DNA of 64,000 nucleotides from Auanema rhodensis. Its lineage: Eukaryota > Nematoda > Chromadorea > Rhabditida > Rhabditidae. Below are positions 11,431 to 24,268 of this stretch, piece after piece (the stretch's first letter is position 1; each line of letters begins with the position of its first letter). The position numbers were made by a program, and so were the translations under genes. The notes under the pieces were generated by a model. That model saw only the letters and a program-made list of their open reading frames with translations. It had not been told where the DNA came from and made no database searches. The DNA lies in NCBI GenBank assembly GCA_964057225.1, contig OZ059894.1, positions 23,714,476-23,778,475 on the forward strand, written 5' to 3'.

Positions 11431-12484
11431 TTTGAATTTTACGTGAACTTTAATTTATGCTAATTAAATGTACACGTGATGTGCACTTGGTATGTAACTC
11501 GCTTCACGTGAAAGATAAAGAGATGCGGTTTTCAAAATTAGATTCCCCATGTCCATATTAGTCTAAAAACAAATTTTTATTGATATTGGTTCATGGTAAC
11601 CATGACTTTGAAATTTACGTGAACTTTAATTTATGCTAATTAAATGTACACGTGATGTGCACTTGGTATGTAACTCGCTTCACGTGAAAGATAAAGAGAT
11701 GCGGTTTTCAAAATTAGATTCCCCATGTCTATATTAGTCTAAAAACAAATTTTTATTGATATTGGTTCATGGTAACCATGACTTTGAAATTTACGTGAAC
11801 TTTAATTTATGCTAATTAAATGTACACGTGATGTGCACTTGGTATGTAACTCGCTTCACGTGAAAGATAAAGAGATGCGGTTTTCAAAATTAGATTCCCC
11901 ATGTCCATATTAGTCTAAAAACAAATTTGTATTGATATTGGTTCATGGTAACCATGTCTTTGAAATTTACGTGAACTTTAATTTATGCTAATTAAATGTA
12001 CACGTGATGTGCTCTTGGTATGTAACTCGCTTCACGTGAAAGATAAAAAGATGCGGTTTTCAAAATTAGATTCCCCATGTCCATATTAGTCTAAAAACAA
12101 ATTTTTATTGATATTGGTTCATGGTAACCATGACTTTGAAATTTACGTGAACTTTAATTTATGCTAATTAAATGTACACGTGATGTGCACTTGGTATGTA
12201 ACTCGCTTCACGTGAAAGATAAAGAGATGCGGTTTTCAAAATTAGATTCCCCATGTCCATATTAGTCTAAAAACAAATTTTTATTGATATTGGTTCATGG
12301 TAACCATGACTTTGAAATTTACGTGAACTTTAATTTATGCTAATTAAATGTACACGTGATGTGCACTTGGTATGTAACTCGCTTCACGTGAAAGATAAAG
12401 AGATGCGGTTTTCAAAATTAGATTCCCCATGTCCATATTAGTTTAAACAAACTTTTATTGTTATTGGTTCAAGGTAACCATGAC
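11431..12484 (+). repeat. HOR block f, 6 monomers (1,054 bp)
   Basis: Order: T7; GTCTATATTA; TTTGTAT plus CATGTC; GCTCTTGG plus GATAAAAAG; consensus; anchor. The TTTGTAT (T147-to-G) and GCTCTTGG (A55-to-T) pair is shared only with blocks g and h, so f, g and h share an ancestor for their first four units. Confidence 0.8.
12311..12484 (+). repeat. 174-bp anchor monomer 6
   Basis: GTTTAAAC at 12441, plain TTTGAAATTT start, linked TGTTATTGG and CAAGG. Confidence 0.9.
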
Positions 12485-14770
12485 TTTGAATTTTACGTGA
12501 ACTTTAATTTATGCTAATTAAATGTACACGTGATGTGCACTTGGTATGTAACTCGCTTCACGTGAAAGATAAAGAGATGCGGTTTTCAAAATTAGATTCC
12601 CCATGTCCATATTAGTCTAAAAACAAATTTTTATTGATATTGGTTCATGGTAACCATGACTTTGAAATTTACGTGAACTTTAATTTATGCTAATTAAATG
12701 TACACGTGATGTGCACTTGGTATGTAACTCGCTTCACGTGAAAGATAAAGAGATGCGGTTTTCAAAATTAGATTCCCCATGTCTATATTAGTCTAAAAAC
12801 AAATTTTTATTGATATTGGTTCATGGTAACCATGACTTTGAAATTTACGTGAACTTTAATTTATGCTAATTAAATGTACACGTGATGTGCACTTGGTATG
12901 TAACTCGCTTCACGTGAAAGATAAAGAGATGCGGTTTTCAAAATTAGATTCCCCATGTCCATATTAGTCTAAAAACAAATTTGTATTGATATTGGTTCAT
13001 GGTAACCATGTCTTTGAAATTTACGTGAACTTTAATTTATGCTAATTAAATGTACACGTGATGTGCTCTTGGTATGTAACTCGCTTCACGTGAAAGATAA
13101 AACGATGCGGTTTTCAAAATTAGATTCCCCATGTCCATATTAGTCTAAAAACAAATTTTTATTGATATTGGTTCATGGTAACCATGACTTTGAAATTTAC
13201 GTGAACTTTAATTTATGCTAATTAAATGTACACGTGATGTGCACTTGGTATGTAACTCGCTTCACGTGAAAGATAAAGAGATGCGGTTTTCAAAATTAGA
13301 TTCCCCATGTCCATATTAGTCTAAAAACAAATTTTTATTGATATTGGTTCATGGTAACCATGACTTTGAAATTTACGTGAACTTTAATTTATGCTAATTA
13401 AATGTACACGTGATGTGCACTTGGTATGTAACTCGCTTCACGTGAAAGATAAAGAGATGCGGTTTTCAAAATTAGATTCCCCATGTCCATATTAGTCTAA
13501 AAACAAATTTTTATTGATATTGGTTCATGGTAACCATGTCTTTGAAATTTACGTGAACTTTAATTTATGCTAATTAAATGTACACGTGATGTGCACTTGG
13601 TATGTAACTCGCTTCACGTGAAAGATAAAAAGATGCGGTTTTCAAAATTAGATTCCCCATGTCCATATTAGTCTAAAAACAAATTTTTATTGATATTGGT
13701 TCATGGTAACCATGACTTTGAAACTAACGTGAACTTTAATTTATGCTAATTAAATGTACACGTGATGTGCACTTGGTATGTAACTCGCTTCACGTGAAAG
13801 ATAAAGAGATGCGGTTTTCAAAATTAGATTCCCCATGTCCATATTAGTCTAAAAACAAATTTTTATTGATATTGGTTCATGGTAACCATGTCTTTGAAAT
13901 TTACGTGAACTTTAATTTATGCTAATTAAATGTACACGTGATGTGCACTTGGTATGTAACTCGCTTCACGTGAAAGATAAAAAGATGCGGTTTTCAAAAT
14001 TAGATTCCCCATGTCCATATTAGTCTAAAAACAAATTTTTATTGATATTGGTTCATGGTAACCATGACTTTGAAATTTACGTGAACTTTAATTTATGCTA
14101 ATTAAATGTACACGTGATGTGCACTTGGTATGTAACTCGCTTCACGTGAAAGATAAAGAGATGCGGTTTTCAAAATTAGATTCCCCATGTCCATATTAGT
14201 CTAAAAACAAATTTTTATTGATATTGGTTCATGGTAACCATGACTTTGAAATTTACGTGAACTTTAATTTATGCTAATTAAATGTACACGTGATGTGCAC
14301 TTGGTATGTAACTCGCTTCACGTGAAAGATAAAGAGATGCGGTTTTCAAAATTAGATTTCCCATGTCCATATTAGTCTAAAAACAAATTTTTATTGATAT
14401 TGGTGCATGGTAACCATGACTTTGAAATTTACGTGAACTTTAATTTATGCTAATTAAATGTACACGTGATGTGCACTTGGTATGTAACTTGCTTCACGTG
14501 AAAGATAAAGAGATGCGGTTTTCAAAATTAGATTCCCCATGTCCATATTAGTCTAAAAACAAATTTTTATTGATATTGGTTCATGGTAACCATGACTTTG
14601 AAACTTACGTGAACTTTAATTTATGCTAATTAAATGTACACGTGATGTGCACTTGGTATGTAACTCGCTTCACGTGAAAGATAAAGAGATGCGGTTTTCA
14701 AAATTAGATTCCCCATGTCCATATTAGTTTAAACAAACTTTTATTGTTATTGGTTCAAGGTAACCATGAC
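12485..14770 (+). repeat. HOR block g, 13 monomers
   Basis: It opens like block f, with a one-off AAACGATG in its GCTCTTGG unit, and closes like block e (CATGTC, GATAAAAAG, AAACTA, GATAAAAAG, consensus, G161, CTTGCTTC, AAACTT plus anchor). An f-type head on an e-type tail suggests crossover between blocks. Confidence 0.8.
14597..14770 (+). repeat. 174-bp anchor monomer 7
   Basis: GTTTAAAC at 14727, AAACTT start, linked changes present. Confidence 0.9.
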
Positions 14771-16880
14771 TTTGAATTTTACGTGAACTTTAATTTATGC
14801 TAATTAAATGTACACGTGATGTGCACTTGGTATGTAACTCGCTTCACGTGAAAGATAAAGAGATGCGGTTTTCAAAATTAGATTCCCCATGTCCATATTA
14901 GTCTAAAAACAAATTTTTATTGATATTGGTTCATGGTAACCATGACTTTGAAATTTACGTGAACTTTAATTTATGCTAATTAAATGTACACGTGATGTGC
15001 ACTTGGTATGTAACTCGCTTCACGTAAAAGATAAAGAGATGCGGTTTTCAAAATTAGATTCCCCATGTCTATATTAGTCTAAAAACAAATTTTTATTGAT
15101 ATTGGTTCATGGTAACCATGACTTTGAAATTTACGTGAACTTTAATTTATGCTAATTAAATGTACACGTGATGTGCACTTGGTATGTAACTCGCTTCACG
15201 TGAAAGATAAAGAGATGCGGTTTTCAAAATTAGATTCCCCATGTCCATATTAGTCTAAAAACAAATTTGTATTGATATTGGTTCATGGTAACCATGTCTT
15301 TGAAATTTACGTGAACTTTAATTTATGCTAATTAAATGTACACGTGATGTGCTCTTGGTATGTAACTCGCTTCACGTGAAAGATAAAAAGATGCGGTTTT
15401 CAAAATTAGATTCCCCATGTCCATATTAGTCTAAAAACAAATTTTTATTGATATTGGTTCATGGTAACCATGACTTTGAAATTTACGTGAACTTTAATTT
15501 ATGCTAATTAAATTTACACGTGATGTGCACTTGGTATGTAACTCGCTTCACGTGAAAGATAAAGAGATGCGGTTTTCAAAATTAGATTCCCCATGTCCAT
15601 ATTAGTCTAAAAACAAATTTTTATTGATATTGGTTCATGGTAACCATGACTTTGAAATTTACGTGAACTTTAATTTATGCTAATTAAATGTACACGTGAT
15701 GTGCACTTGGTATGTAACTCGCTTCACGTGAAAGATAAAGAGATGCGGTTTTCAAAATTAGATTCCCCATGTCCATATTAGTCTAAAAACAAATTTTTAT
15801 TGATATTGGTGCATGGTAACCATGACTTTGAAATTTACGTGAACTTTAATTTATGCTAATTAAATGTACACGTGATGTGCACTTGGTATGTAACTTGCTT
15901 CACGTGAAAGATAAAGAGATGCGGTTTTCAAAATTAGATTCCCCATGTCCATATTAGTCTAAAAACAAATTTTTATTGATATTGGTTCATGGTAACCATG
16001 ACTTTGAAACTTACGTGAACTTTAATTTATGCTAATTAAATGTACACGTGATGTGCACTTGGTATGTAACTCGCTTCACGTGAAAGATAAAGAGATGCGG
16101 TTTTCAAAATTAGATTCCCCATGTTCATATTAGTCTAAAAACAAATTTTTATTGATATTGGTGCATGGTAACCATGACTTTGAAATTTACGTGAACTTTA
16201 ATTTATGCTAATTAAATGTACACGTGATGTGCACTTGGTATGTAACTCGCTTCACGTGAAAGATAAAGAGATGCGGTTTTCAAAATTAGATTCCCCATGT
16301 CCATATTAGTCTAAAAACAAATTTTTATTGTTATTGGTTCATGGTAACCATGACTTTGAAATTTACGTGAACTTTAATTTATGCTAATTAAATGTACACG
16401 TGATGTGCACTTGGTATGTAACTCGCTTCACGTGAAAGATAAAGAGATGCGGTTTTCAAAATTAGATTCCCCATGTCCATATTAGTCTAAAAACAAATTT
16501 TTATTGATATTGGTTCATGGTAACCATGTCTTTGAAATTTACGTGAACTTTAATTTATGCTAATTAAATGTACACGTGATGTGCACTTGGTATGTGACTC
16601 GCTTCACGTGAAAGATAAAGAGATGCGGTTTTCAAAATTAGATTCCCCATGTCCATATTAGTCTAAAAACAAATTTTTATTGATATTGGTTCATGGTAAC
16701 CATGACTTTGAAATTTACGTGAACTTTAATTTATGCTAATTAAATGTACACGTGATGTGCACTTGGTATGTAACTCGCTTCACGTGAAAGATAAAGAGAT
16801 GCGGTTTTCAAAATTAGATTCCCCATGTCCATATTAGTTTAAACAAACTTTTATTGTTATTGGTTCAAGGTAACCATGAC
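14771..16880 (+). repeat. HOR block h, 12 monomers
   Basis: It has an f-type head (GTCTATATTA, TTTGTAT, GCTCTTGG), then G161; CTTGCTTC; AAACTT plus ATGTTCAT plus G161; TGTTATTGG; CATGTC; TATGTGACTC; anchor. The last six units (15827-16880) recur as block j. Confidence 0.8.
16707..16880 (+). repeat. 174-bp anchor monomer 8
   Basis: GTTTAAAC at 16837, preceded by a TATGTGACTC unit. Confidence 0.9.
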
Positions 16881-18462
16881 TTTGAATTTTACGTGAACTT
16901 TAATTTATGCTAATTAAATGTACACGTGATGTGCACTTGGTATGTAACTCGCTTCACGTGAAAGATAAAGAGATGCGGTTTTCAAAATTAGATTCCCCAT
17001 GTCCATATTAGTCTAAAAACAAATTTTTATTGATATTGGTTCATGGTAACCATTACTTTGAAATTTACGTGAACTTTAATTTATGCTAATTAAATGTACA
17101 CGTGATGTGCACTTGGTATGTAACTCGCTTCACGTGAAAGATAAAGAGATGCGGTTTTCAAAATTAGATTCCCCATGTCTATATTAGTCTAAAAACAAAT
17201 TTTTATTGATATTGGTTCATGGTAACCATGACTTTGAAATTTACGTGAACTTTAATTTATGCTAATTAAATGTACACGTGATGTGCACTTGGTATGTAAC
17301 TCGCTTCACGTGAAAGATAAAGAGATGCGGTTTTCAAAATTAGATTCCCCATGTCCATATTAGTCTAAAAACAAATTTTTATTGATATTGGTTCATGGTA
17401 ACCATGTCTTTGAAATTTACGTGAACTTTAATTTATGCTAATTAAATGTACACGTGATGTGCACTTGGTATGTAACTCGCTTCACGTGAAAGATAATGAG
17501 ATGCGGTTTTCAAAATTAGATTCCCCATGTCCATATTAGTCTAAAAACAAATTTTTATTGATATTGGTTCATGGTAACCATGACTTGGAAATTTACGTGA
17601 ACTTTAATTTATGCTAATTAAATGTACACGTGATGTGCACTTGGTATGTAACTCGCTTCACGTGAAAGATAAAGAGATGCGGTTTTCAAAATTAGATTCC
17701 CCATGTCCATATTAGTCTAAAAACAAATTTTTATTGATATTGGTTCATGGTAACCATGACTTTGAAATTTACGTGAACTTTAATTTATGCTAATTAAATG
17801 TACACGTGATGTGCACTTGGTATGTAACTCGCTTCACGTGAAAGATAAAGAGATGCGGTTTTCAAAATTAGATTCCCCATGTCCATATTAGTCTAAAAAC
17901 AAATTTTTATTGATATTGGTGCATGGTAACCATGACTTTGAAATTTACGTGAACTTTAATTTATGCTAATTAAATGTACACGTGATGTGCACTTGGTATG
18001 TAACTTGCTTCACGTGAAAGATAAAGAGATGCGGTTTTCAAAATTAGATTCCCCATGTCCATATTAGTCTAAAAACAAATTTTTATTGATATTGGTGCAT
18101 GGTAACCATGACTTTGAAATTTACGTGAACTTTAATTTATGCTAATTAAATGTACACGTGATGTGCACTTGGTATGTAACTCGCTTCACGTGAAAGATAA
18201 AGAGATGCGGTTTTCAAAATTAGATTCCCCATGTCCATATTAGTCTAAAAACAAATTTTTATTGATATTGGTTCATGGTAACCATGTCTTTGAAATTTAC
18301 GTGAACTTTAATTTATGCTAATTAAATGTACACGTGATGTGCACTTGGTATGTAACTCGCTTCACGTGAAAGATAAAGAGATGCGGTTTTCAAAATTAGA
18401 TTCCCCATGTCCATATTAGTTTAAACAAACTTTTATTGTTATTGGTTCAAGGTAACCATGAC
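16881..18462 (+). repeat. HOR block i, 9 monomers
   Basis: It opens T7 (with one-off CATTAC), GTCTATATTA, CATGTC, then GATAATGAG and GACTTGGAAA one-off variants. It closes CTTGCTTC plus G161, CATGTC, anchor. The anchor again has the full linked haplotype. Confidence 0.75.
18289..18462 (+). repeat. 174-bp anchor monomer 9
   Basis: GTTTAAAC at 18419 with linked TGTTATTGG and CAAGG. It follows a CATGTC unit rather than the usual CTTGCTTC or TATGTGACTC unit. Confidence 0.9.
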
Positions 18463-19516
18463 TTTGAATTTTACGTGAACTTTAATTTATGCTAATTAAA
18501 TGTACACGTGATGTGCACTTGGTATGTAACTTGCTTCACGTGAAAGATAAAGAGATGCGGTTTTCAAAATTAGATTCCCCATGTCCATATTAGTCTAAAA
18601 ACAAATTTTTATTGATATTGGTTCATGGTAACCATGACTTTGAAACTTACGTGAACTTTAATTTATGCTAATTAAATGTACACGTGATGTGCACTTGGTA
18701 TGTAACTCGCTTCACGTGAAAGATAAAGAGATGCGGTTTTCAAAATTAGATTCCCCATGTTCATATTAGTCTAAAAACAAATTTTTATTGATATTGGTGC
18801 ATGGTAACCATGACTTTGAAATTTACGTGAACTTTAATTTATGCTAATTAAATGTACACGTGATGTGCACTTGGTATGTAACTCGCTTCACGTGAAAGAT
18901 AAAGAGATGCGGTTTTCAAAATTAGATTCCCCATGTCCATATTAGTCTAAAAACAAATTTTTATTGTTATTGGTTCATGGTAACCATGACTTTGAAATTT
19001 ACGTGAACTTTAATTTATGCTAATTAAATGTACACGTGATGTGCACTTGGTATGTAACTCGCTTCACGTGAAAGATAAAGAGATGCGGTTTTCAAAATTA
19101 GATTCCCCATGTCCATATTAGTCTAAAAACAAATTTTTATTGATATTGGTTCATGGTAACCATGTCTTTGAAATTTACGTGAACTTTAATTTATGCTAAT
19201 TAAATGTACACGTGATGTGCACTTGGTATGTGACTCGCTTCACGTGAAAGATAAAGAGATGCGGTTTTCAAAATTAGATTCCCCATGTCCATATTAGTCT
19301 AAAAACAAATTTTTATTGATATTGGTTCATGGTAACCATGACTTTGAAATTTACGTGAACTTTAATTTATGCTAATTAAATGTACACGTGATGTGCACTT
19401 GGTATGTAACTCGCTTCACGTGAAAGATAAAGAGATGCGGTTTTCAAAATTAGATTCCCCATGTCCATATTAGTTTAAACAAACTTTTATTGTTATTGGT
19501 TCAAGGTAACCATGAC
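18463..19516 (+). repeat. HOR block j, 6 monomers, copy of the block h tail
   Basis: Its six units match 15827-16880 in order (CTTGCTTC; AAACTT plus ATGTTCAT; TGTTATTGG; CATGTC; TATGTGACTC; anchor). By my reading the only difference is T7 in its first monomer. That first monomer joins an after-anchor start to a CTTGCTTC body. Confidence 0.85.
19343..19516 (+). repeat. 174-bp anchor monomer 10, last in window
   Basis: GTTTAAAC at 19473. No further copy occurs in the remaining 44.5 kb, so this anchor marks the right edge of domain A. Confidence 0.9.
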
Positions 19517-22500
19517 TTTGAATTTTACGTGAACTTTAATTTATGCTAATTAAATGTACACGTGATGTGCACTTGGTATGTAACTCGCTTCACGTGAAAG
19601 ATAAAGAGATGCGGTTTTCAAAATTAGATTCCCCATGTCCATATTAGTCTAAAAACAAATTTTTATTGATATTGGTTCATGGTAACCATGACTTTGAAAT
19701 TTACGTGAACTTTAATTTATGCTAATTAAATGTACACGTGATGTGCACTTGGTATGTAACTCGCTTCACGTGAAAGATAAAGAGATGCGGTTTTCAAAAT
19801 TAGATTCCCCATGTCTATATTAGTCTAAAAACAAATTTTTATTGATATTGGTTCATGGTAACCATGACTTTGAAATTTACGTGAACTTTAATTTATGCTA
19901 ATTAAATGTACACGTGATGTGCACTTGGTATGTAACTCGCTTCACGTGAAAGATAAAGAGATGCGGTTTTCAAAATTAGATTCCCCATGTCCATATTAGT
20001 CTAAAAACAAATTTTTATTGATATTGGTTCATGGTAACCATGTCTTTGAAATTTACGTGAACTTTAATTTATGCTAATTAAATGTACACGTGATGTGCAC
20101 TTGGTATGTAACTCGCTTCACGTGAAAGATAAAGAGATGCGGTTTTCAAAATTAGATTCCCCATGTCCATATTAGTCTAAAAACAAATTTTTATTGATAT
20201 TGGTTCATGGTAACCATGACTTTGAAATTTACGTGAACTTTAATTTATGCTAATTAAATGTACACGTGATGTGCACTTGGTATGTAACTCGCTTCACGTG
20301 AAAGATAAAGAGATGCGGTTTTCAAAATTAGATTCCCCATGTCCATATTAGTCTAAAAACAAATTTTTATTGATATTGGTTCATGGTAACGATGACTTTG
20401 AAATTTACGTGAACTTTAATTTATGCTAATTAAATGTACACGTGATGTGCACTTGGTATGTAACTCGCTTCACGTGAAAGATAAAGAGATGCGGTTTTCA
20501 AAATTAGATTCCCCATGTCCATATTAGTCTAAAAACAAATTTTTATTGATATTGGTGCATGGTAATCATGACTTTGAAATTTACGTGAACTTTAATTTAT
20601 GCTAATTAAATGTACACGTGATGTGCACTTGGTATGTAACTTGCTTCACGTGAAAGATAAAGAGATGCGGTTTTCAAAATTAGATTCCCCATGTCCATAT
20701 TAGTCTAAAAACAAATTTTTATTGATATTGGTTCATGGTAACCATGTCTTTGAAGTTTACGTGAACTTTAATTTATGCTAATTAAATGTACACGTGATGT
20801 GCACTTGGTATGTAACTCGCTTCACGTGAAAGATAAAGAGATGCGGTTTTCAAAATTAGATTCCCCATGTCCATATTAGTCTAAAAACAAATTTTTATTG
20901 ATATTGGTTCATGGTAACCATGTCTTTGAAATTTACGTGAACTTTAATTTATGCTAATTAAATGTACACGTGATGTGCACTTGGTACGTAACTCGCTTCA
21001 CGTGAAAGATAAAGAGATGCGGTTTTCAAAATTAAATTCCCCATGTCCATATTAGTCTAAAAACAAATTTTTATTGATATTGGTTCATGGTAACCATGAC
21101 TTTGAAATTTACGTGAACTTTAATTTATGCTAATTAAATGTACACGTGATGTGCACTTGGTATGTAACTCGCTTCACGTGAAAGATAAAGAGATGCGGTT
21201 TTCAAAATTAGATTCCCCATGTCCATAGTAGTCTAAAAACAAATTTTTATTGTTATTGGTTCATGGTAACCATGACTTTGAAATTTACGTGAACTTTAAT
21301 TTATGCTAATTAAATGTACACGTGATGTGCACTTGGTATGTAACTCGCTTCACGTGAAAGATAAAGAGATGCGGTTTTCAAAATTAGATTCCCCATGTCC
21401 ATATTAGTCTAAAAACAAATTTTTATTGATATTGGTGCATGGTAACCATGACTTTGAAATTTACGTGAACTTTAATTTATGCTAATTAAATGTACACGTG
21501 ATGTGCACTTGGTATGTAACTCGCTTCACGTGAAAGATAAAGAGATGCGGTTTTCAAAATTAGATTCCCCATGTCCATATTAGTCTAAAAACAAATTTTT
21601 ATTGATATTAGTTCATGGTAACCATGACTTTGAAATTTACGTGAACTTTAATTTATGCTAATTAAATGTACACGTGATGTGCACTTGGTATGTAACTCGC
21701 TTCACGTGAAAGATAAAGAGATGCGGTTTTCAAAATTAGATTCCCCATGTCCATATTAGTCTAAAAACAAATTTTTATTGATATTGGTGCATGGTAACCA
21801 TGACTTTGAAATTTACGTGAACTTTAATTTATGCTAATTAAATGTACACGTGATGTGCACTTGGTATGTAACTCGCTTCACGTGAAAGATAAAGAGATGC
21901 GGTTTTCAAAATTAGATTCCCCATGTCCATATTAGTCTAAAAACAAATTTTTATTGATATTAGTTCATGGTAACCATGTCTTTGAAATTTACGTGAACTT
22001 TAATTTATGCTAATTAAATGTACACGTGATGTGCACTTGGTATGTAACTTGCTTCACGTGAAAGATAAAGAGATGCGGTTTTCAAAATTAGATTCCCCAT
22101 GTCCATATTAGTCTAAAAAAAATTTTTTATTGATATTGGTTCATGGTAACCATGACTTTGAAATTTACGTGAACTTTAATTTATGCTAATTAAATGTACA
22201 CGTGATGTGCACTTGGTATGTAACTCGCTTCACGTGAAAGATAAAGAGATGCGGTTTTCAAAATTAGAATCCCCATGTCCATATTAGTCTAAAAACAAAT
22301 TTTTATTGATATTGGTGCATGGTAACCATGACTTTGAAATTTACGTGAACTTTAATTTATGCTAATTAAATGTACACGTGATGTGCACTTGGTATGTAAC
22401 TCGCTTCACGTGAAAGATAAAGAGATGCGGTTTTCAAAATTAGATTCCCCATGTCCATATTAGTCTAAAAACAAATTTTTATTGATATTGGTGCATGGTA

Positions 22501-24268
22501 ACCATGACTTTGAAATTTACGTGAACTTTAATTTATGCTAATTAAATGTACACGTGATGTGCACTTGGTATGTAACTCGCTTCACGTGAAAGATAAAGAG
22601 ATGCGGTTTTCAAAATTAGATTCCCCATGTCCATATTAGTCTAAAAACAAATTTTTATTGATATTGGTGCATGGTAACCATGACTTTGAAATTTACGTGA
22701 ACTTTAATTTATGCTAATTAAATGTACACGTGATGTGCACTTGGTATGTAACTCGCTTCACGTGAAAGATAAAGAGATGCGGTTTTCAAAATTAGAATCC
22801 CCATGTCCATATTAGTCTAAAAACAAATTTTTATTGATATTAATTCATGGTAACCATGATTTTGAAATTTACGTGAACTTTAATTTATGCTAATTAAATG
22901 TACACGTGATGTGCACTTGGTATGTAACTCGCTTCACGTGAAAGATAAAGAGATGCGGTTTTCAAAATTAGATTCCCCATGTCCATATTAGTCCAAAAAC
23001 AAATTGTTATTGATATTGGTTCATGGTATCCATGTCTTTGAAAATTACGTGAACTTTAATTTATGCTAATTAAATGTACACGTGCTGTGCACTTGGTATG
23101 TAACTCGCTTCACGTGAAAGATAAAGAGATGCGGTTTTCAACATTAGATTCCCCATGTCCATATTAGTCTAAAAACAAATTTTTATTGATATTGGTTCAT
23201 GGTAACCATGACTTTGAAATTTACGTGAACTTTAATTTATGCTAATTAAATGTACACGTGATGTGCACTTGGTATGTAACTCGCTTCACGTGAAAGATAA
23301 AGAGATGCGGTTTTCAAAATTAGATTCCCCATGTCCATATTAGTCTAAAAACAAATTTTTATTGATATTGGTTCATGGTAACCGTGACTTTGAAATTTAC
23401 GTGAACTTTAATTTATGCTAATTAAATGTACACGTGATGTGCACTTGGTATGTAACTCGCTTCACGTGAAAGATAAAGAGATGCGGTTTTCAACATTAGA
23501 TTCCCCATGTCCATATTAGTCTAAAAACAAATTTTTATTGATATTGGTGCATGGTAACCATGACTTTGAAATTTACGTGAACTTTAATTTATGCTAATTA
23601 AATGTACACGTGATGTGCACTTGGTATGTAACTCGCTTCACGTGAAAGACAAAAAGATGCGGTTTTCAAAATTAGATTTCTCATGTCCATATTAGTCTAA
23701 AAACGAATTTTTATTGATATTGGTGCATGGTAACCATGACTTTGAAATTTACGTGAACTTTAATTTATGCTAATTAAATGTACACGTGATGTGCACTTGG
23801 TATGTAACTCGCTTCACGTGAAAGATAAAGAGATGCGGTTTTCAAAATTAGATTCCCCATGTCCATATTAGTCTAAAAACAAATTTTTATTGATATTGGT
23901 GCATAGTAACCATGACTTTGAAATTTACGTGAACTTTAATTTATGCTAATTAAATGTACACGTGATGTGCACTTGGTATGTAACTCGCTTCACGTGAAAG
24001 ATAAAGAGATGCGGTTTTCAAAATTAGATTCCCCATGTCCATATTAGTCTAAAAACAAATTTTTATTGATATTGGTGCATGGTAACCATGACTTTGAAAT
24101 TTACGTGAACTTTAATTTATGCTAATTAAATGTACACGTGATGTGCACTTGGTATGTAACTCGCTTCACGTGAAAGACAAAAAGATGCGGTTTTCAAAAT
24201 TAGATTCCCCATGTCCGTATTAGTCTAAAAACAAATTTTTATTGATATTGGTTCATGGTAACCATGAC
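19517..24268 (+). repeat. Boundary domain B, 27 poorly homogenised monomers
   Basis: Domain A markers end here: the last GTCTATATTA is in the 19693 unit and the last CATGTC near 23032. G161 becomes frequent. GAATCCCC (T113-to-A) first appears in the 22157 unit, CATGAT (C176-to-T) in the 22685 unit and GATTTCTCAT in the 23565 unit. Many one-off changes occur, such as GGTAACGATG near 20386, GAAGTTTACG near 20752, TACGTAACTC near 20985, CATAGTAGTC near 21225, GGTATCCATG near 23026, GAAAATTACG near 23040 and CGTGCTGTGC near 23081. I see no HOR longer than one or two units. Boundaries are approximate. Confidence 0.7.

Larger units (their letters stand above)
1..19516 (+). repeat. HOR domain A, 111 monomers anchored by 174-bp units
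   Basis: Ten blocks, each ending in a 174-bp GTTTAAAC monomer, make up this domain. Markers largely confined to it are T7 in the monomer after each anchor, C124-to-T (GTCTATATTA), A175-to-T (CATGTC) and T8-to-C (TTTGAAACTT). Most blocks open with the same two units (T7, then GTCTATATTA) and several close with the same three (G161, CTTGCTTC, AAACTT plus anchor), while the middle varies in length. CATGTC in one unit is usually followed by GATAAAAAG (G90-to-A) in the next, so adjacent variants travel together as they should in a HOR. Confidence 0.85.
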
